From the NCBI RefSeq assembly GCF_000725345.1, contig NZ_CP008852.1:4456001-4520000 (forward strand): 64,000 bases of DNA. Reading direction: 5' to 3'. The translations under genes were made by a program, and so were the position numbers. This DNA is from Pelosinus sp. UFO1 (lineage in GTDB: Bacteria > Bacillota > Negativicutes > DSM-13327). The first letter of the stretch is position 1, and each line of letters begins with the position of its first letter. Shown in pieces: positions 48,961-59,302 of this stretch. The notes under the pieces were generated by a model that was given only the letters and a program-made list of their open reading frames with translations, was not told where the DNA came from and ran no database searches.

Positions 48961-49093
48961 TCCCTCTTCTTTTTCAATTTGCCAACATCTATAAATCGAA
49001 TATTCTAATTATATCATAGGAAATATGGCATTTTTTTTGTAAATCCATGTACTTCTCATCAGTATATGTGGTATCCTAGAAAATACAGTAACT

Positions 49094-49229
49094 TTTTTAT
49101 CCGATGACTAAACCGCTCTAAAACTCCCATCTTCTATAAGTGGGAGTTAAGAGCGGCTAAGTCCCTGGATAAGTGCGACTAAGATTTAGATGGAGTTAAA
49201 ACTCCATCTGAATCAAGTCTTCTTTATCC
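49094..49229 (+). repeat. structured repeat, family C copy 2 (short form), leader of lrp
   Basis: 136 bp nearly identical to the ends of copy 1. Hairpins: GACTAAACCGCTCT with AGAGCGGCTAAGTC (outer stem), AACTCCCA/TGGGAGTT (inner stem) and AGATGGAGTTAAAACTCCAT (stem near 49189-49210). It ends 15 nt before the lrp Shine-Dalgarno and, if transcribed with lrp, would form the 5' leader. It could be a regulatory leader or only a mobile repeat. Confidence 0.75.
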
Positions 49230-49257
49230 TATTATTTTATCAAGGGGGACCTTTTCT

Positions 49258-49737
49258 ATGAAAGAACTTTTGGAATGCCTAGAAAGAGACCATACTCAAT
49301 CACCAGAGCAGCTAGCGGTTATGTTAAACAGACCAGCACCGGAAATTGCCGCACTTATAAAACAATTTCAAGATGAAAAAATAATCTTAAAATACCAAAC
49401 CATTATTGACTGGGAAAAAGCAGGTGTCGATAATGTAACAGCTGTGATTGAAGTCAAAATTACTCCCCAGCGAGAGGTTGGTTTTGATGCCATAGCGGAA
49501 CGCATCTGCCGATATCCAGAGGTCCGAGGTTTATATTTGATGTCAGGAGGATATGACCTGTCTGTAACTATCGAAGGGGCTAGTTTAAGAGATGTTGCTG
49601 ATTTTGTCTCTACTAAATTATCAACCATCGATGGGGTCGTTAGCACCAACACCAACTTTATGTTAAAGAAATATAAATATGCTGGGGTTATCATTGATGA
49701 CTTAGAAGAAGAGCACAGGCTGGTGGTATCACCATGA
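49258..49737 (+). CDS. Lrp/AsnC-family transcriptional regulator
   Basis: 159 aa. N-terminal helix-turn-helix (about 13-40: TQSPEQLAVMLNRPAPEIAALIKQF) and C-terminal RAM ligand domain (about 68-145: YPEVRGLYLMSGGYDLSVTIEG). GGGGGA 7 nt before the ATG. Four-bp overlap (ATGA) with the aminotransferase suggests it regulates that gene in response to an amino acid. Confidence 0.92.
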   Translation: MKELLECLERDHTQSPEQLAVMLNRPAPEIAALIKQFQDEKIILKYQTIIDWEKAGVDNVTAVIEVKITPQREVGFDAIAERICRYPEVRGLYLMSGGYDLSVTIEGASLRDVADFVSTKLSTIDGVVSTNTNFMLKKYKYAGVIIDDLEEEHRLVVSP

Positions 49738-50903
49738 ATTGGTCAGAGCGCATATCGCCAACTGTAAAGGCTATTCCGCCTTCTGGCATTCGGCGTTTTT
49801 TTGATATTGCTGCCGAAATGAAGGGTGTCATTTCTCTAGGTGTAGGCGAACCTGATTTTGTCACACCCTGGCACATCCGAGAAAGCTGTATCTATGGACT
49901 GCATAGAGGTTATACTTCCTATACCTCTAATTATGGACTTCTTGAACTTCGCGAGGAAATTGTTAAATCTCTCTATAATGACTACCAAGTTACATACAAC
50001 CCCAGGCAAGAAGTACTAGTGACAGTGGGGGTAAGCGAAGCATTAGATTTAGCTATGCGTGCTCTGCTTAGCCCTGGTGATGAAGTTTTGGTGCCTGAGC
50101 CCTGTTATGTATCCTATAAATCCTGCGTCACACTAGCAGGCGGTGTTGCCGTTACAGTGCCTACCAGTATTGATAACCAGTTTTGCATCACTGCAGAGCA
50201 GTTAGAAGCTTACGTTACACCTCGCACGAAAGTGCTATTGATTGGTTATCCTAATAATCCTACTGGCGCTGTTATGACAAGAGAAGCTTTAATGAGTATT
50301 GCAGCTTTTGCCCTAAAGCATGACCTTATCGTTATTTCTGATGAAATCTATGCTAAGCTCACTTACGATGGCACCCATACCTGTTTCTCTAGTCTACCAG
50401 ATATGCGGGATCGTACCATAGTTTTAAACGGTTTTTCTAAGGCTTACGCCATGACCGGCTGGCGTATTGGTTATGCAGCCTCTAATGCTGATTTTATCGG
50501 GGCTATGACTAAAATCCATCAGTATACGATGCTATGCACTCCCATTACAGCCCAAGTCGCTGCAATTGAAGCTCTCAAAAGAGGGGAGTCACAGGTTACT
50601 CATATGGTTACAGAATACAATCAACGTCGCCGCCTTATTTTAGATGGGTTTCGCGAAATCGGACTCGAATGTTTTGAACCGAAAGGAGCGTTTTATGTTT
50701 TTCCTTCGATAAAAGCAACTGGCCTAACTTCACTCGAATTTGCGGAGCAGTTATTGATGTCTGAAAAAGTAGCCTTAGTGCCAGGCAATGCCTTTGGTGA
50801 TAGCGGCGAGGGATTTGTTCGTTGTTCTTATGCCACATCAACAAAAAATATTACAGAAGCCCTCCAGCGGATTGGGCGGTTTGTGGCAAGTCTAGAAAAA
50901 TAA
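49734..50903 (+). CDS. PLP-dependent class I/II aminotransferase (PatA-like)
   Basis: 389 aa. The PLP Lys is K236 in NGFSKAYAMTGWRIGY; NPTG (PNNPTGAVM, 173-181), SDEIYAKL (202-209) and the C-terminal FVRCSYATS arginine that binds the substrate carboxylate are intact. Closest by eye to Bacillus PatA/aspartate aminotransferase group I-gamma. Substrate not deducible; coupling to an Lrp regulator suggests amino acid biosynthesis or use. Confidence 0.92.
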   Translation: MNWSERISPTVKAIPPSGIRRFFDIAAEMKGVISLGVGEPDFVTPWHIRESCIYGLHRGYTSYTSNYGLLELREEIVKSLYNDYQVTYNPRQEVLVTVGVSEALDLAMRALLSPGDEVLVPEPCYVSYKSCVTLAGGVAVTVPTSIDNQFCITAEQLEAYVTPRTKVLLIGYPNNPTGAVMTREALMSIAAFALKHDLIVISDEIYAKLTYDGTHTCFSSLPDMRDRTIVLNGFSKAYAMTGWRIGYAASNADFIGAMTKIHQYTMLCTPITAQVAAIEALKRGESQVTHMVTEYNQRRRLILDGFREIGLECFEPKGAFYVFPSIKATGLTSLEFAEQLLMSEKVALVPGNAFGDSGEGFVRCSYATSTKNITEALQRIGRFVASLEK

Positions 50904-50904
50904 C

Positions 50905-50991
50905 GAAACCGCAGAGACGCAGAGAACACAGAGGCAGGATATCTTTTTTTATTAAAATTCCTCTCAGCGTACTCTGCGCCTCTGTGGTTAA
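50905..50991. repeat. dispersed palindromic repeat, family A copy 8 (G-rich)
   Basis: GAAACCGCAGAGACGCAGAG and CTCTGCGCCTCTGTGGTTAA, with an A/T-rich centre, between the convergent aminotransferase and ilvB genes. Confidence 0.9.
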
Positions 50992-51039
50992 TCATATTTT
51001 CCAAGCTTACTCCACAAACATATCTCCTTCTATCATACA

Positions 51040-51079
51040 AAAATAGAGACCTGGTCATAATCGACCAGGTCTCTATTTT
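51040..51079. terminator. bidirectional terminator between convergent genes
   Basis: AAAATAGAGACCTGGTC and its perfect complement (51063-51079) form a 17-bp stem with a 6-nt loop and A/T ends on both sides, between the aminotransferase (+) and ilvB (-). Confidence 0.9.
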
Positions 51080-51080
51080 G

Positions 51081-52748
51081 TTAAATATCCATAAACGTAT
51101 CTAAGGGTGAATTAGGTACTAACATGGGGGTTACTAAATGCTCTGTGAGAATCTTTACTACAATAAGTCTTGGGCTGTTACTTTCAAGGGCATCAGCAAA
51201 AGCCTCAATAAACTCTTCTTGCGTCGTAGCTAAAGCCCCTTCAATGCCAAAGGATTTCGCAAAACAGACAAAATCCATTTGCACCGTTTGCAGTGAAGCA
51301 GAATATCGTTCTTTGTAAAACAACTCCTGCAATTGACGGACCATCCCTAATGAACTGTTATCAACAACAATAGTAATCAAAGGCAGATTCTGCGTCCTAA
51401 CCGTAAATAACTCACAGCCAGTCATCTTAATGCCGCCATCCCCTACAATGGTAATCACTCTCTTATCAGGAACAGCTAACTGTGCCCCAATGGCGGAAGG
51501 TAAACCAAAGCCCATTGTTCCTAAACCACCAGACGTAATCCAAGAACGAGGCGACTCTATATTTAAATTTTGAGCAGCCCACATTTGGTGCTGTCCTACA
51601 TCCGTGGCAAAGATAAACGGTTTACCAACTGTAACCTCTGATACATGCCTAAGCATCCAAGGTGCAGTCAATATATCCTTACCATAATCAACTTTAAATT
51701 TTTCTTTCCATACCTCAATCTTATCCCACCAAATAGGTCCATCAACAGGTTTAATACGTTGATGCAAGATTTCCACTAATTGTTTTACATCTCCCGCTAA
51801 GGCAATATGGGTGATAACATTCTTATCCAATTCGGCGGGGTCTACGTCAATATGAATGACTGTTTTCCCCTCTGCATATTTAAACTTATTCCCTGTTACT
51901 CGATCATTAAATCGACTGCCAATGGCAATGACAACATCAGCACCATGGACAGCATGATTGGCTACCTTGCCACCATGCATCCCCGTTAATCCTAAAAACA
52001 AAGGATGTTTCGAAGGAAATACACCTAAGCCCATCAGAGTGCTCACCACAGGAGTACCAATTTTTTCAGCTAAACCAATAACCTGTTCATATGCCCCAGA
52101 AGTAACGACACCACCACCTACAATCATCACTGGCTGACTTGCTCTTGCTATGGCTTCCACTGCTTGATCAATGGTTCTACTGCCATATTCAGACAGTTCC
52201 CATTGTGGTTTTGCTTTCTTTACCTTTTTTTCAGGGGAAAAAACAAATTTAGCTGCCTGAATATCACTTGGTATGTCAATTAAAACGGGCCCTGGACGTC
52301 CGGAACAGGCAATTCGAAATGCAAAGCGTATGACTTCTGGTAATAAGGTTACATCTTTGACGAGAAAATTATGTTTTGTTACGGACATGGTAATACCCGT
52401 TGTATCTACTTCCTGAAAGGCATCATTACCAATAAGATCCGTAGAGACCTGCCCCGTAATAACCACCAAAGGCACAGAATCCAAATACGCATTAGCCAGC
52501 CCAGTTACCAAATTTGTCGCCCCCGGCCCACTAGTGGCAATGCAAACCCCGACTCTTCCACTGGCACGAGCATAACCATCAGCCGCATGTATCGCACCCT
52601 GTTCATGTGCTGTGAGGATATGACGTATTGAGCCGCCATAAATGGCATCGTACAAAGGTAAAATACGTCCTCCTGGATAACCAAAAACCGTATCTATTCC
52701 TTGTTCTAATAAACACTCCACAATCGCTTGTGCACCAGATATCTCCAT
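51081..52748 (-). CDS. ilvB: acetolactate synthase large subunit
   Basis: 555 aa ThDP-dependent enzyme that joins two pyruvates (or pyruvate and 2-oxobutyrate) for valine, leucine and isoleucine synthesis. ATG at 52748 with GGAGG 8 nt upstream; a GTG at 52757 overlaps that site. Glu that activates ThDP in TAHEQGAIHAADGYA, FAD region GLMGLGVFPSKHP and the ThDP/Mg motif GDGGIKMTGCELFTV...NNSSLG-like (here DNSSLGMV) are present. Last gene of the operon, apart from its small subunit ilvN, which is near the front. Confidence 0.94.
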   Translation of the reverse strand: MEISGAQAIVECLLEQGIDTVFGYPGGRILPLYDAIYGGSIRHILTAHEQGAIHAADGYARASGRVGVCIATSGPGATNLVTGLANAYLDSVPLVVITGQVSTDLIGNDAFQEVDTTGITMSVTKHNFLVKDVTLLPEVIRFAFRIACSGRPGPVLIDIPSDIQAAKFVFSPEKKVKKAKPQWELSEYGSRTIDQAVEAIARASQPVMIVGGGVVTSGAYEQVIGLAEKIGTPVVSTLMGLGVFPSKHPLFLGLTGMHGGKVANHAVHGADVVIAIGSRFNDRVTGNKFKYAEGKTVIHIDVDPAELDKNVITHIALAGDVKQLVEILHQRIKPVDGPIWWDKIEVWKEKFKVDYGKDILTAPWMLRHVSEVTVGKPFIFATDVGQHQMWAAQNLNIESPRSWITSGGLGTMGFGLPSAIGAQLAVPDKRVITIVGDGGIKMTGCELFTVRTQNLPLITIVVDNSSLGMVRQLQELFYKERYSASLQTVQMDFVCFAKSFGIEGALATTQEEFIEAFADALESNSPRLIVVKILTEHLVTPMLVPNSPLDTFMDI

Positions 52749-52778
52749 ACAAGTCACCTCCTTACATTAGGGCATTAC

Positions 52779-53849
52779 CTAAAGTTTCCCTTCAATCAGT
52801 CCAGCCATTTCCTCTGTTGTCACCTTTGTCGATCCAGGTTTATATAGATCGGCGGTACGATATCCTTCTAGCAAAACCTGTTCTACAGCCTGCTCAATTT
52901 GAATGGCTGCTTGTTCAGCACCCAGGGAATAACGTAGAAGCATGGCAGCAGACAAGATGGTGCCTACTGGATTTGCTAAACCTAGGCCTGCAATATCTGG
53001 AGCTGATCCATGTATTGGCTCATAGAGCCCCGTACCATCACCAATACTTGCTGATGGCAGCATACCAATCGACCCCGTCAATACTGCAGCTTCATCACTT
53101 AAAATGTCACCAAATAAGTTATTGGTTACAATTACATCAAACTGCTTTGGTGCCAAAATCAGCTGCATAGCACAGTTATCCACGTATAAATGGCTCAAAT
53201 TAACATCAGCAAATGTTCCAGCTGTCTCATTTGCTACCTTTCTCCATAATCTCGAAGAAGCCAATACATTGGCTTTATCTACGGACACCACTTGATTACG
53301 ACGAAGTTTAGCAGCCTGACAGGCCAATGCAACAATGCGGCGAACTTCAGGGGCACTATAGATTTCAAGATCAGAAGCCTGCTCAACACCGTTAACCATT
53401 GCAGCTTCACTTTTCGCCCCATAATAAATACCACCATTTAATTCACGTACCAATAAAATGTCTACACCAGAAATAGCTGCGGCTTTTAACGGAGAGAACT
53501 CAATTAGAGCCTCCGATACCTTAATCGGGCGCAAATTAGCATAAAGGCCTAATTCTTTGCGCAATCCTAAAATTGCCTTTTCTGCCCGTATTTCAGGAGC
53601 AACACCATCCCATTTTGGACCACCTACAGCACCTAAGAGAACAGCATCTGCATTTTTAGCTGCTTTAATTGTGCTATCCGGTAAAGGCATCCCATAAGCA
53701 TCAATCGCCGCGCCACCAGCTAAGTGTTTAGCAAAGGTTAGCGTTACATTACTTTTACTTGCTATCTTATTTAATATACGGACAGCTGCCGAAGTTATTT
53801 CTTCTCCGATGCCATCCCCCGGAATTACAACAATATTTTTTTCACTCAT
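52779..53849 (-). CDS. leuB: 3-isopropylmalate dehydrogenase
   Basis: 356 aa from the ATG at 53849 (GGAG 9 nt upstream), 2 bp after leuA. Oxidative decarboxylation of 3-isopropylmalate in leucine synthesis. GDGIGEEITSAAVRIL, VRELNGGIYYGAKSE, YVDNCAMQLILAPKQFDVIVTNNLFGDILSDEAA and GSIGMLPSAS identify it. leuC and leuD are not in the window. Confidence 0.95.
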   Translation of the reverse strand: MSEKNIVVIPGDGIGEEITSAAVRILNKIASKSNVTLTFAKHLAGGAAIDAYGMPLPDSTIKAAKNADAVLLGAVGGPKWDGVAPEIRAEKAILGLRKELGLYANLRPIKVSEALIEFSPLKAAAISGVDILLVRELNGGIYYGAKSEAAMVNGVEQASDLEIYSAPEVRRIVALACQAAKLRRNQVVSVDKANVLASSRLWRKVANETAGTFADVNLSHLYVDNCAMQLILAPKQFDVIVTNNLFGDILSDEAAVLTGSIGMLPSASIGDGTGLYEPIHGSAPDIAGLGLANPVGTILSAAMLLRYSLGAEQAAIQIEQAVEQVLLEGYRTADLYKPGSTKVTTEEMAGLIEGKL

Positions 53850-53851
53850 AA

Positions 53852-55399
53852 TTATTTGCTCCCAACCACCTGCTGCGCCTGAGGATAACCGCATACAGTC
53901 AAACGTTTATTAATAGCATTAATATAGGCTCTTGCACTGGCCTCGATAACATCTGTACTTAAGCCCCGCCCATTGAAGACAGAACCGTTATATTCAATCC
54001 ATACCGTGGCTTCCCCTAAGGCGTCTTCACCAGCAGTAATGGCTTTTAACTGATAATCCTTCAAACCGATGGCAAACCCAGCAGCTTGTTCTATGGCTTT
54101 AAAGATGGCATCTACCGGTCCGTCTCCACAGCTTGCTTTTTCTGTAAGGCCATTACTGGTCTCTAAGCGTACAGACGCAGTTGCCACATTATCACTGCCG
54201 CCGCTTACTACTTGATGAGATACTAAACGATACCAAGCTGGCTGCATAGACGGTTTATCAATAATTAAGGCGGCGATATCCTGATCAAAGACCACTTTCT
54301 TCTTATCTGCTAAGTCTTTAAACTTGGCAAATAACACATTAATAGTTTCACTATCAAAATTATAATCCATCTGTTTTAGACGTTCTTCAAAGGCATGCCG
54401 GCCAGAATGTTTTCCTAGGACAATGGCGTTGCGACTCATACCGATGACCTCAGGAGAAATAATCTCATAGGTCAAAGCATTGCTCATAACACCGTGTTGA
54501 TGAATACCTGATTCATGAGCAAAAGCATTGTCTCCTACTACAGCCTTATTGATCTGTACATCCACGCCAGTCAACGCGCTGACTTGGGTAGAAGCCCGAT
54601 AAATTTGCTTAGTATCAATCCCTGTCGTTACCTTGTAATAATCACGACGGGTATAAAATGCCATAACCAATTCTTCTAAAGCAGCATTACCTGCCCGTTC
54701 TCCTAAGCCATTGATGGTACATTCTACCTGACTTGCCCCAGCCTGCACTGCTGCCAAGGAATTAGCTACGGCTAATCCCAAGTCATTATGGCAATGAACA
54801 CTGATATCTACTTTATCAATACCAGGCACATGTTCTCTTAAGTAACGAATTAAAGCTCCATATTCATCAGGGGTCGTATAACCAACTGTGTCAGGCACAT
54901 TAATGACAGTGGCACCTGCAGCAATTGCCTTCCCATATACCTGACAAAGGAATTGCCAGTCTGACCGAGAAGCATCCTCTGCGGAAAATTCGATGTCTTC
55001 CATAAATTGCTTGGCATAACGCACAGACTCTTCTGTCATCTCCAGCACCTTATCTCTAGACATCTTTAACTTATATTCCATATGAATATCACTGGTAGCA
55101 ATAAAAGTATGAATTCGTGGCCGCTGTGCTTTTGCTAAAGACTGCACCACAGCATCGATATCTTTTTTGTTCGCCCTTGCCAAACCGGCTATCACAGGCC
55201 CCTTAATCATCTCAGCAATTTGACTAACCCCTTTAAAATCACCTGGGGAGGCGATAGGAAACCCAGCTTCAATGATATCCACTTTTAGCTTAACCAAACT
55301 TTGGGCAATTTCCAGCTTTTCATGCATATCCAAACATACGCCAGGCGTCTGCTCACCGTCACGTAGTGTGGTATCAAAAATTTTAATATTACGTTCCAT
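53852..55399 (-). CDS. leuA: 2-isopropylmalate synthase
   Basis: 515 aa from the ATG at 55399 (GAGGTG 5 nt upstream). Catalytic TIM barrel with DTTLRDGEQTPGV (11-23) and HCHNDLGLAVANSLAAVQAGA; the C-terminal LeuA regulatory domain (about 385-510) mediates leucine feedback, so the product is likely leucine-sensitive. Length typical of the bacterial long form. Confidence 0.95.
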   Translation of the reverse strand: MERNIKIFDTTLRDGEQTPGVCLDMHEKLEIAQSLVKLKVDIIEAGFPIASPGDFKGVSQIAEMIKGPVIAGLARANKKDIDAVVQSLAKAQRPRIHTFIATSDIHMEYKLKMSRDKVLEMTEESVRYAKQFMEDIEFSAEDASRSDWQFLCQVYGKAIAAGATVINVPDTVGYTTPDEYGALIRYLREHVPGIDKVDISVHCHNDLGLAVANSLAAVQAGASQVECTINGLGERAGNAALEELVMAFYTRRDYYKVTTGIDTKQIYRASTQVSALTGVDVQINKAVVGDNAFAHESGIHQHGVMSNALTYEIISPEVIGMSRNAIVLGKHSGRHAFEERLKQMDYNFDSETINVLFAKFKDLADKKKVVFDQDIAALIIDKPSMQPAWYRLVSHQVVSGGSDNVATASVRLETSNGLTEKASCGDGPVDAIFKAIEQAAGFAIGLKDYQLKAITAGEDALGEATVWIEYNGSVFNGRGLSTDVIEASARAYINAINKRLTVCGYPQAQQVVGSK

Positions 55400-55420
55400 A
55401 CCAACACCTCTATCTTGCAA

Positions 55421-56440
<1,020 letters not shown>

Positions 56441-56454
56441 TTATCGTATTTATT

Positions 56455-56486
56455 TTAAAAACTGCCTCTTCAGTTGCCTATGAGAG
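56455..56486 (-). terminator. attenuator-like hairpin between ilvN and ilvC
   Basis: CCTCTTCA (56464-56471) and TGAGAGG (56480-56486) can pair; on the minus strand the stem leads into CAGTTTTTAAAAT. Inside an operon this could lower expression of distal genes. Confidence 0.35.
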
Positions 56487-56521
56487 GTGGTCTTTACCGC
56501 TTTTTTGTACACTTTTTTCGA

Positions 56522-57067
56522 TTATAATTCCCCTTGGGATGTGTCAAACAACTCGCTGACTTCACATTTTTCCTTTTCGTAAATACTACAGTCTCCCCGT
56601 TGCAGGCCAACAACACCTGCACGAATCATTTCTATGATCCCGTAAGGGGATAAGGCTGCAATTAGGGCATCTGCATTGGTTTTGCCGCTAGTGATTTCTA
56701 CAATTAAAGATTGCTCAGATATATCTACGACTTTGGCTCCAAAGGATTCTGCTAACTGCAAGACTTCTAATTTCTTTTCTTTACCTGCTCGAACCTTTAT
56801 CATAGCCATGTCTCTTACCACCGCAATATTGACTGGTAAAATTTCGACGGCACGTACTTCCACTAACTTTTCTAACTGCTTAACTACCTGTTTCACGATA
56901 GCATCGCTTCCCTGCATAACAGCTGTAATGCGGGAATATTCAGGTACGTGGGTAGTGCCTACTGCTAAACTTTCAATATTAAACCCACGACGTGAAAACA
57001 TCCCAGCCACCCGCACCAGTACTCCAGATTGGTTTAATACCAAAATGGATATTGTATGATGCCCCAC
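56522..57067 (-). CDS. ilvN: acetolactate synthase small (regulatory) subunit
   Basis: 181 aa from the GTG at 57067, 8 nt after GGAGG; the GTG at 57082 precedes the site. ACT domain in the first 80 residues (HTISILVLNQSGVLVRVAGMFSRRGFNIESL) that binds valine for feedback control, plus a C-terminal IlvN/H domain (MAMIKVRAGKEKKLEVLQLAE). Separated from ilvB by three genes; also called ilvH. Confidence 0.94.
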   Translation of the reverse strand: MGHHTISILVLNQSGVLVRVAGMFSRRGFNIESLAVGTTHVPEYSRITAVMQGSDAIVKQVVKQLEKLVEVRAVEILPVNIAVVRDMAMIKVRAGKEKKLEVLQLAESFGAKVVDISEQSLIVEITSGKTNADALIAALSPYGIIEMIRAGVVGLQRGDCSIYEKEKCEVSELFDTSQGEL

Positions 57068-57134
57068 AACATTCACCTCCACTTTTGGCTATAGCCCCAT
57101 GGCGTCAAATTTCTAATGTCATAACAAAAAAGAA

Positions 57135-57575
57135 TTACCAATAAAAATCTGTTTCCTGCTCCTTCTCCCTGTGCTGACCTTCCTCATATTCTCCAAGCAA
57201 TTGCTCAGCCTCTTTTAGTGCATCCACTTTTAGCACAATCCGCGCCCTCTCCGTGCCCACCACAGCAAAAGCATAAAAATATTCAATATTAATACCTGCA
57301 CTACTTAGTTTTTCGATTCGGCCTAGCAAACTGCCTGGGCTATCATCTAATACCATGGTTAATACAGGTGTTACCCTTAAAGCAAATTGGGCCTTTCGTA
57401 ATACTTGTTCTACTTTATCAGGCTGGTTAACAATAAAACGTAAAATTCCAAAGTCAGCTGTTTCGGCCACCGACATAGCTCTAATATTAATGTTATTTTC
57501 ATGTAAGGTTGCTAATACTTCTGCCAGTGTCCCTGTGCGATTTTCTAGAAATACTGATATTTGCTGAATAATCAT
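57135..57575 (-). CDS. tandem ACT-domain protein
   Basis: 146 aa: two ACT domains (about 2-68: IQQISVFLENRTGTLAEVLATLHENNINIRAM, and 70-135: TMVLDDSPGSLLGRIEKLSSAGINIEYFYAF). Stand-alone ACT proteins of this type commonly lie next to paaK genes and are thought to sense amino acids or arylacetates. No enzymatic domain. GGAG before the ATG. Confidence 0.85.
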   Translation of the reverse strand: MIIQQISVFLENRTGTLAEVLATLHENNINIRAMSVAETADFGILRFIVNQPDKVEQVLRKAQFALRVTPVLTMVLDDSPGSLLGRIEKLSSAGINIEYFYAFAVVGTERARIVLKVDALKEAEQLLGEYEEGQHREKEQETDFYW

Positions 57576-57620
57576 ACGCTAGCTCTCCTTTTCGGATCGT
57601 CATAAGACTTACATGCATTC

Positions 57621-58919
57621 TTAGATTTGTCGATTGTCAATTACCCGTTTGGCTTTGCCTTCACTTCGTTCTAACGTTTTGGCAGCTACTAAGCGTACCT
57701 TAGCCGTTATTTTTAAGACACTCGCTAACTCTGTCTGAATCTTTCGTTCCAACATTTCTAAACGGCGCACTTCATCAGAAAACATAGCTTCGGAAATTTC
57801 CACCATGACAGTCAAGGTATCCAGATGCCCTTGGCGATCAACAATCAGCTGATAATGGGGTGAGGTTTCCCCTAAACCAAGCAAGACACTCTCAATCTGA
57901 GATGGGAACACGTTAACTCCACGAATAATTAGCATATCATCACTACGACCCATTACTTTACTCATACGCACAAGAGTGCGTCCACAGCCACAAGGGCTAC
58001 GATCTAGCACCGTTAAATCCCGGGTCCGATAACGAATCATCGGCATGCCTTCCTTGCTAATAGTAGTCAGTACCAATTCGCCTTTTTGCCCGTCTGCCAG
58101 GACCTCTCCCGTCAGGGGATCAATAATCTCTGGATAAAAATGATCTTCATTAATATGCAGCCCCTGCTGCTCGGAACATTCACAGGCAACACCCGGTCCA
58201 ATAATTTCACTCAATCCATAAATATCGGTAGCCCTAATATTAAGGCTTGTTTCAATTTGACTTCGCATCTTATCTGACCAAGGTTCAGCTCCTAATATCC
58301 CAACCTTTAGCGCTGTACTTTTCGGATCAATTCCCATCTCATTCATAGTTTCGGCCAGGTGCAGGGCATAGGAAGGAGTGCAAGCCAATGCGGTTGTGCC
58401 AAAATCTTTCATTAGAGAAATCTGCCTAGCCGTGTTTCCACTTGATACAGGAATGACAGAAGCTCCTACTAATTCTGCTCCATAATGTAAACCCAAGCCA
58501 CCTGTAAATAAGCCATAGCCATAGGAGATTTGCACAAAAGATTGTTTACTAACACCTGCTGCTGTTAGTGACCTAGCCATGACTTCTGACCACATGCCTA
58601 AATCTCTTTTTGTATAACCAACAACCGTAGCTTTACCTGTCGTACCACTAGAGGCGTGAATACGAACAATTTCACTAGGTGGTACCGCGAATAATCCATA
58701 AGGATAATTATCTCGCATATCTTGTTTCGTCATAAACGGTAACTTGCTAATATCCGCCAGTGTTGCTATATCTTGAGGCAATAAGCCTTCTTGCTGCATA
58801 AGAGCTCGATAAAATGGTACTTTTTGATACATATGTTCTACTACATCGCGTAATCTTCTGGCCTGCAATTGTTGCATTTGGTCATGTTCCATGGTTTCAA
58901 TGGTCTTATTCCAATACAT
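57621..58919 (-). CDS. paaK: phenylacetate-CoA ligase family protein (PaaK-like)
   Basis: 432 aa from the ATG at 58919 (AAAGGGGG 6 nt upstream). ANL-fold adenylate-forming enzyme: P-loop [18 protein letters not shown] motifs in [12 protein letters not shown] and RYRTRDLT, C-terminal swing domain with [15 protein letters not shown]. Activates an aryl or other carboxylic acid to a CoA thioester; in fermenting anaerobes such enzymes often go with indolepyruvate oxidoreductase for aromatic amino acid degradation. Here it heads the ilv-leu operon, so the true substrate is uncertain. Confidence 0.9.
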   Translation of the reverse strand: MYWNKTIETMEHDQMQQLQARRLRDVVEHMYQKVPFYRALMQQEGLLPQDIATLADISKLPFMTKQDMRDNYPYGLFAVPPSEIVRIHASSGTTGKATVVGYTKRDLGMWSEVMARSLTAAGVSKQSFVQISYGYGLFTGGLGLHYGAELVGASVIPVSSGNTARQISLMKDFGTTALACTPSYALHLAETMNEMGIDPKSTALKVGILGAEPWSDKMRSQIETSLNIRATDIYGLSEIIGPGVACECSEQQGLHINEDHFYPEIIDPLTGEVLADGQKGELVLTTISKEGMPMIRYRTRDLTVLDRSPCGCGRTLVRMSKVMGRSDDMLIIRGVNVFPSQIESVLLGLGETSPHYQLIVDRQGHLDTLTVMVEISEAMFSDEVRRLEMLERKIQTELASVLKITAKVRLVAAKTLERSEGKAKRVIDNRQI

Positions 58920-58977
58920 ACAAGTCCCCCTTTGACAAACATTCTCGTTTTTAAAGAATTCAATCACTATAATGACC

Positions 58978-59008
58978 GCTACAGAAAAACAAAACTGTTT
59001 TTTGTAGC
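58978..59008 (-). promoter_or_regulatory. leader hairpin of the paaK-ilv-leu transcript
   Basis: GCTACAGAAAAACA and TGTTTTTTGTAGC pair around a 4-nt loop with one bulge, 20-40 nt into the predicted transcript. It lacks a following T run, so is more likely a stabilising or protein-binding hairpin than a terminator. The leader (about 105 nt) is too short for a T-box. Confidence 0.5.
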
Positions 59009-59031
59009 TACATGATGTAACATTTTAAGCC

Positions 59032-59061
59032 ATTATACCAGTCATCACAGAGAAAAAGCAA
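59032..59061 (-). promoter_or_regulatory. extended -10 promoter of the paaK-ilv-leu operon
   Basis: Minus strand TTGCTT (59061-59056), 18 bp, TATAAT (59037-59032) preceded by TGG, an extended -10. The remaining sequence to the glyA terminator (59062-59247) is A/T-rich without a recognisable feature. Confidence 0.7.
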
Positions 59062-59247
59062 GAATATTTTACTGTTTTACGGTAAGAAAAATAATACAAA
59101 ATACGACGATAATGTTTTGAATCCTTCCCAGAGTAGGTAACATTGAGAAAACATGCTTGCAGCACAAAAGTATGTACAACGCATTAAAAACTATAAAAAG
59201 GCAAACAATGAATACATAGAGAGAAAAGAATCATAAATAAATAGAAA

Positions 59248-59280
59248 AAGATCGACTCCGAATAAATCGGAATCGATCTT
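59248..59280 (-). terminator. terminator of the glyA operon
   Basis: AAGATCGACTCCG and CGGAATCGATCTT form a 13-bp stem (one mismatch) with a 7-nt loop after glyA; on the minus strand TTTCTATTTATTTATG follows. Confidence 0.8.
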
Positions 59281-59302
59281 AGTTTTGTTTTATATGTATT
59301 CC

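Noticed and set aside
52628-53170. 180-aa plus-strand reading frame
   Set aside because: Antisense to ilvB/leuB, Pro/Leu/Tyr-biased translation and no family resemblance.
56480-56512. T-box-like antiterminator (GGTGGTCTTTACCGC followed by T run) near ilvC
   Set aside because: It is on the plus strand while all operon genes are on the minus strand, the core differs from AGGGTGGNACCGCG, and no specifier stem is present.
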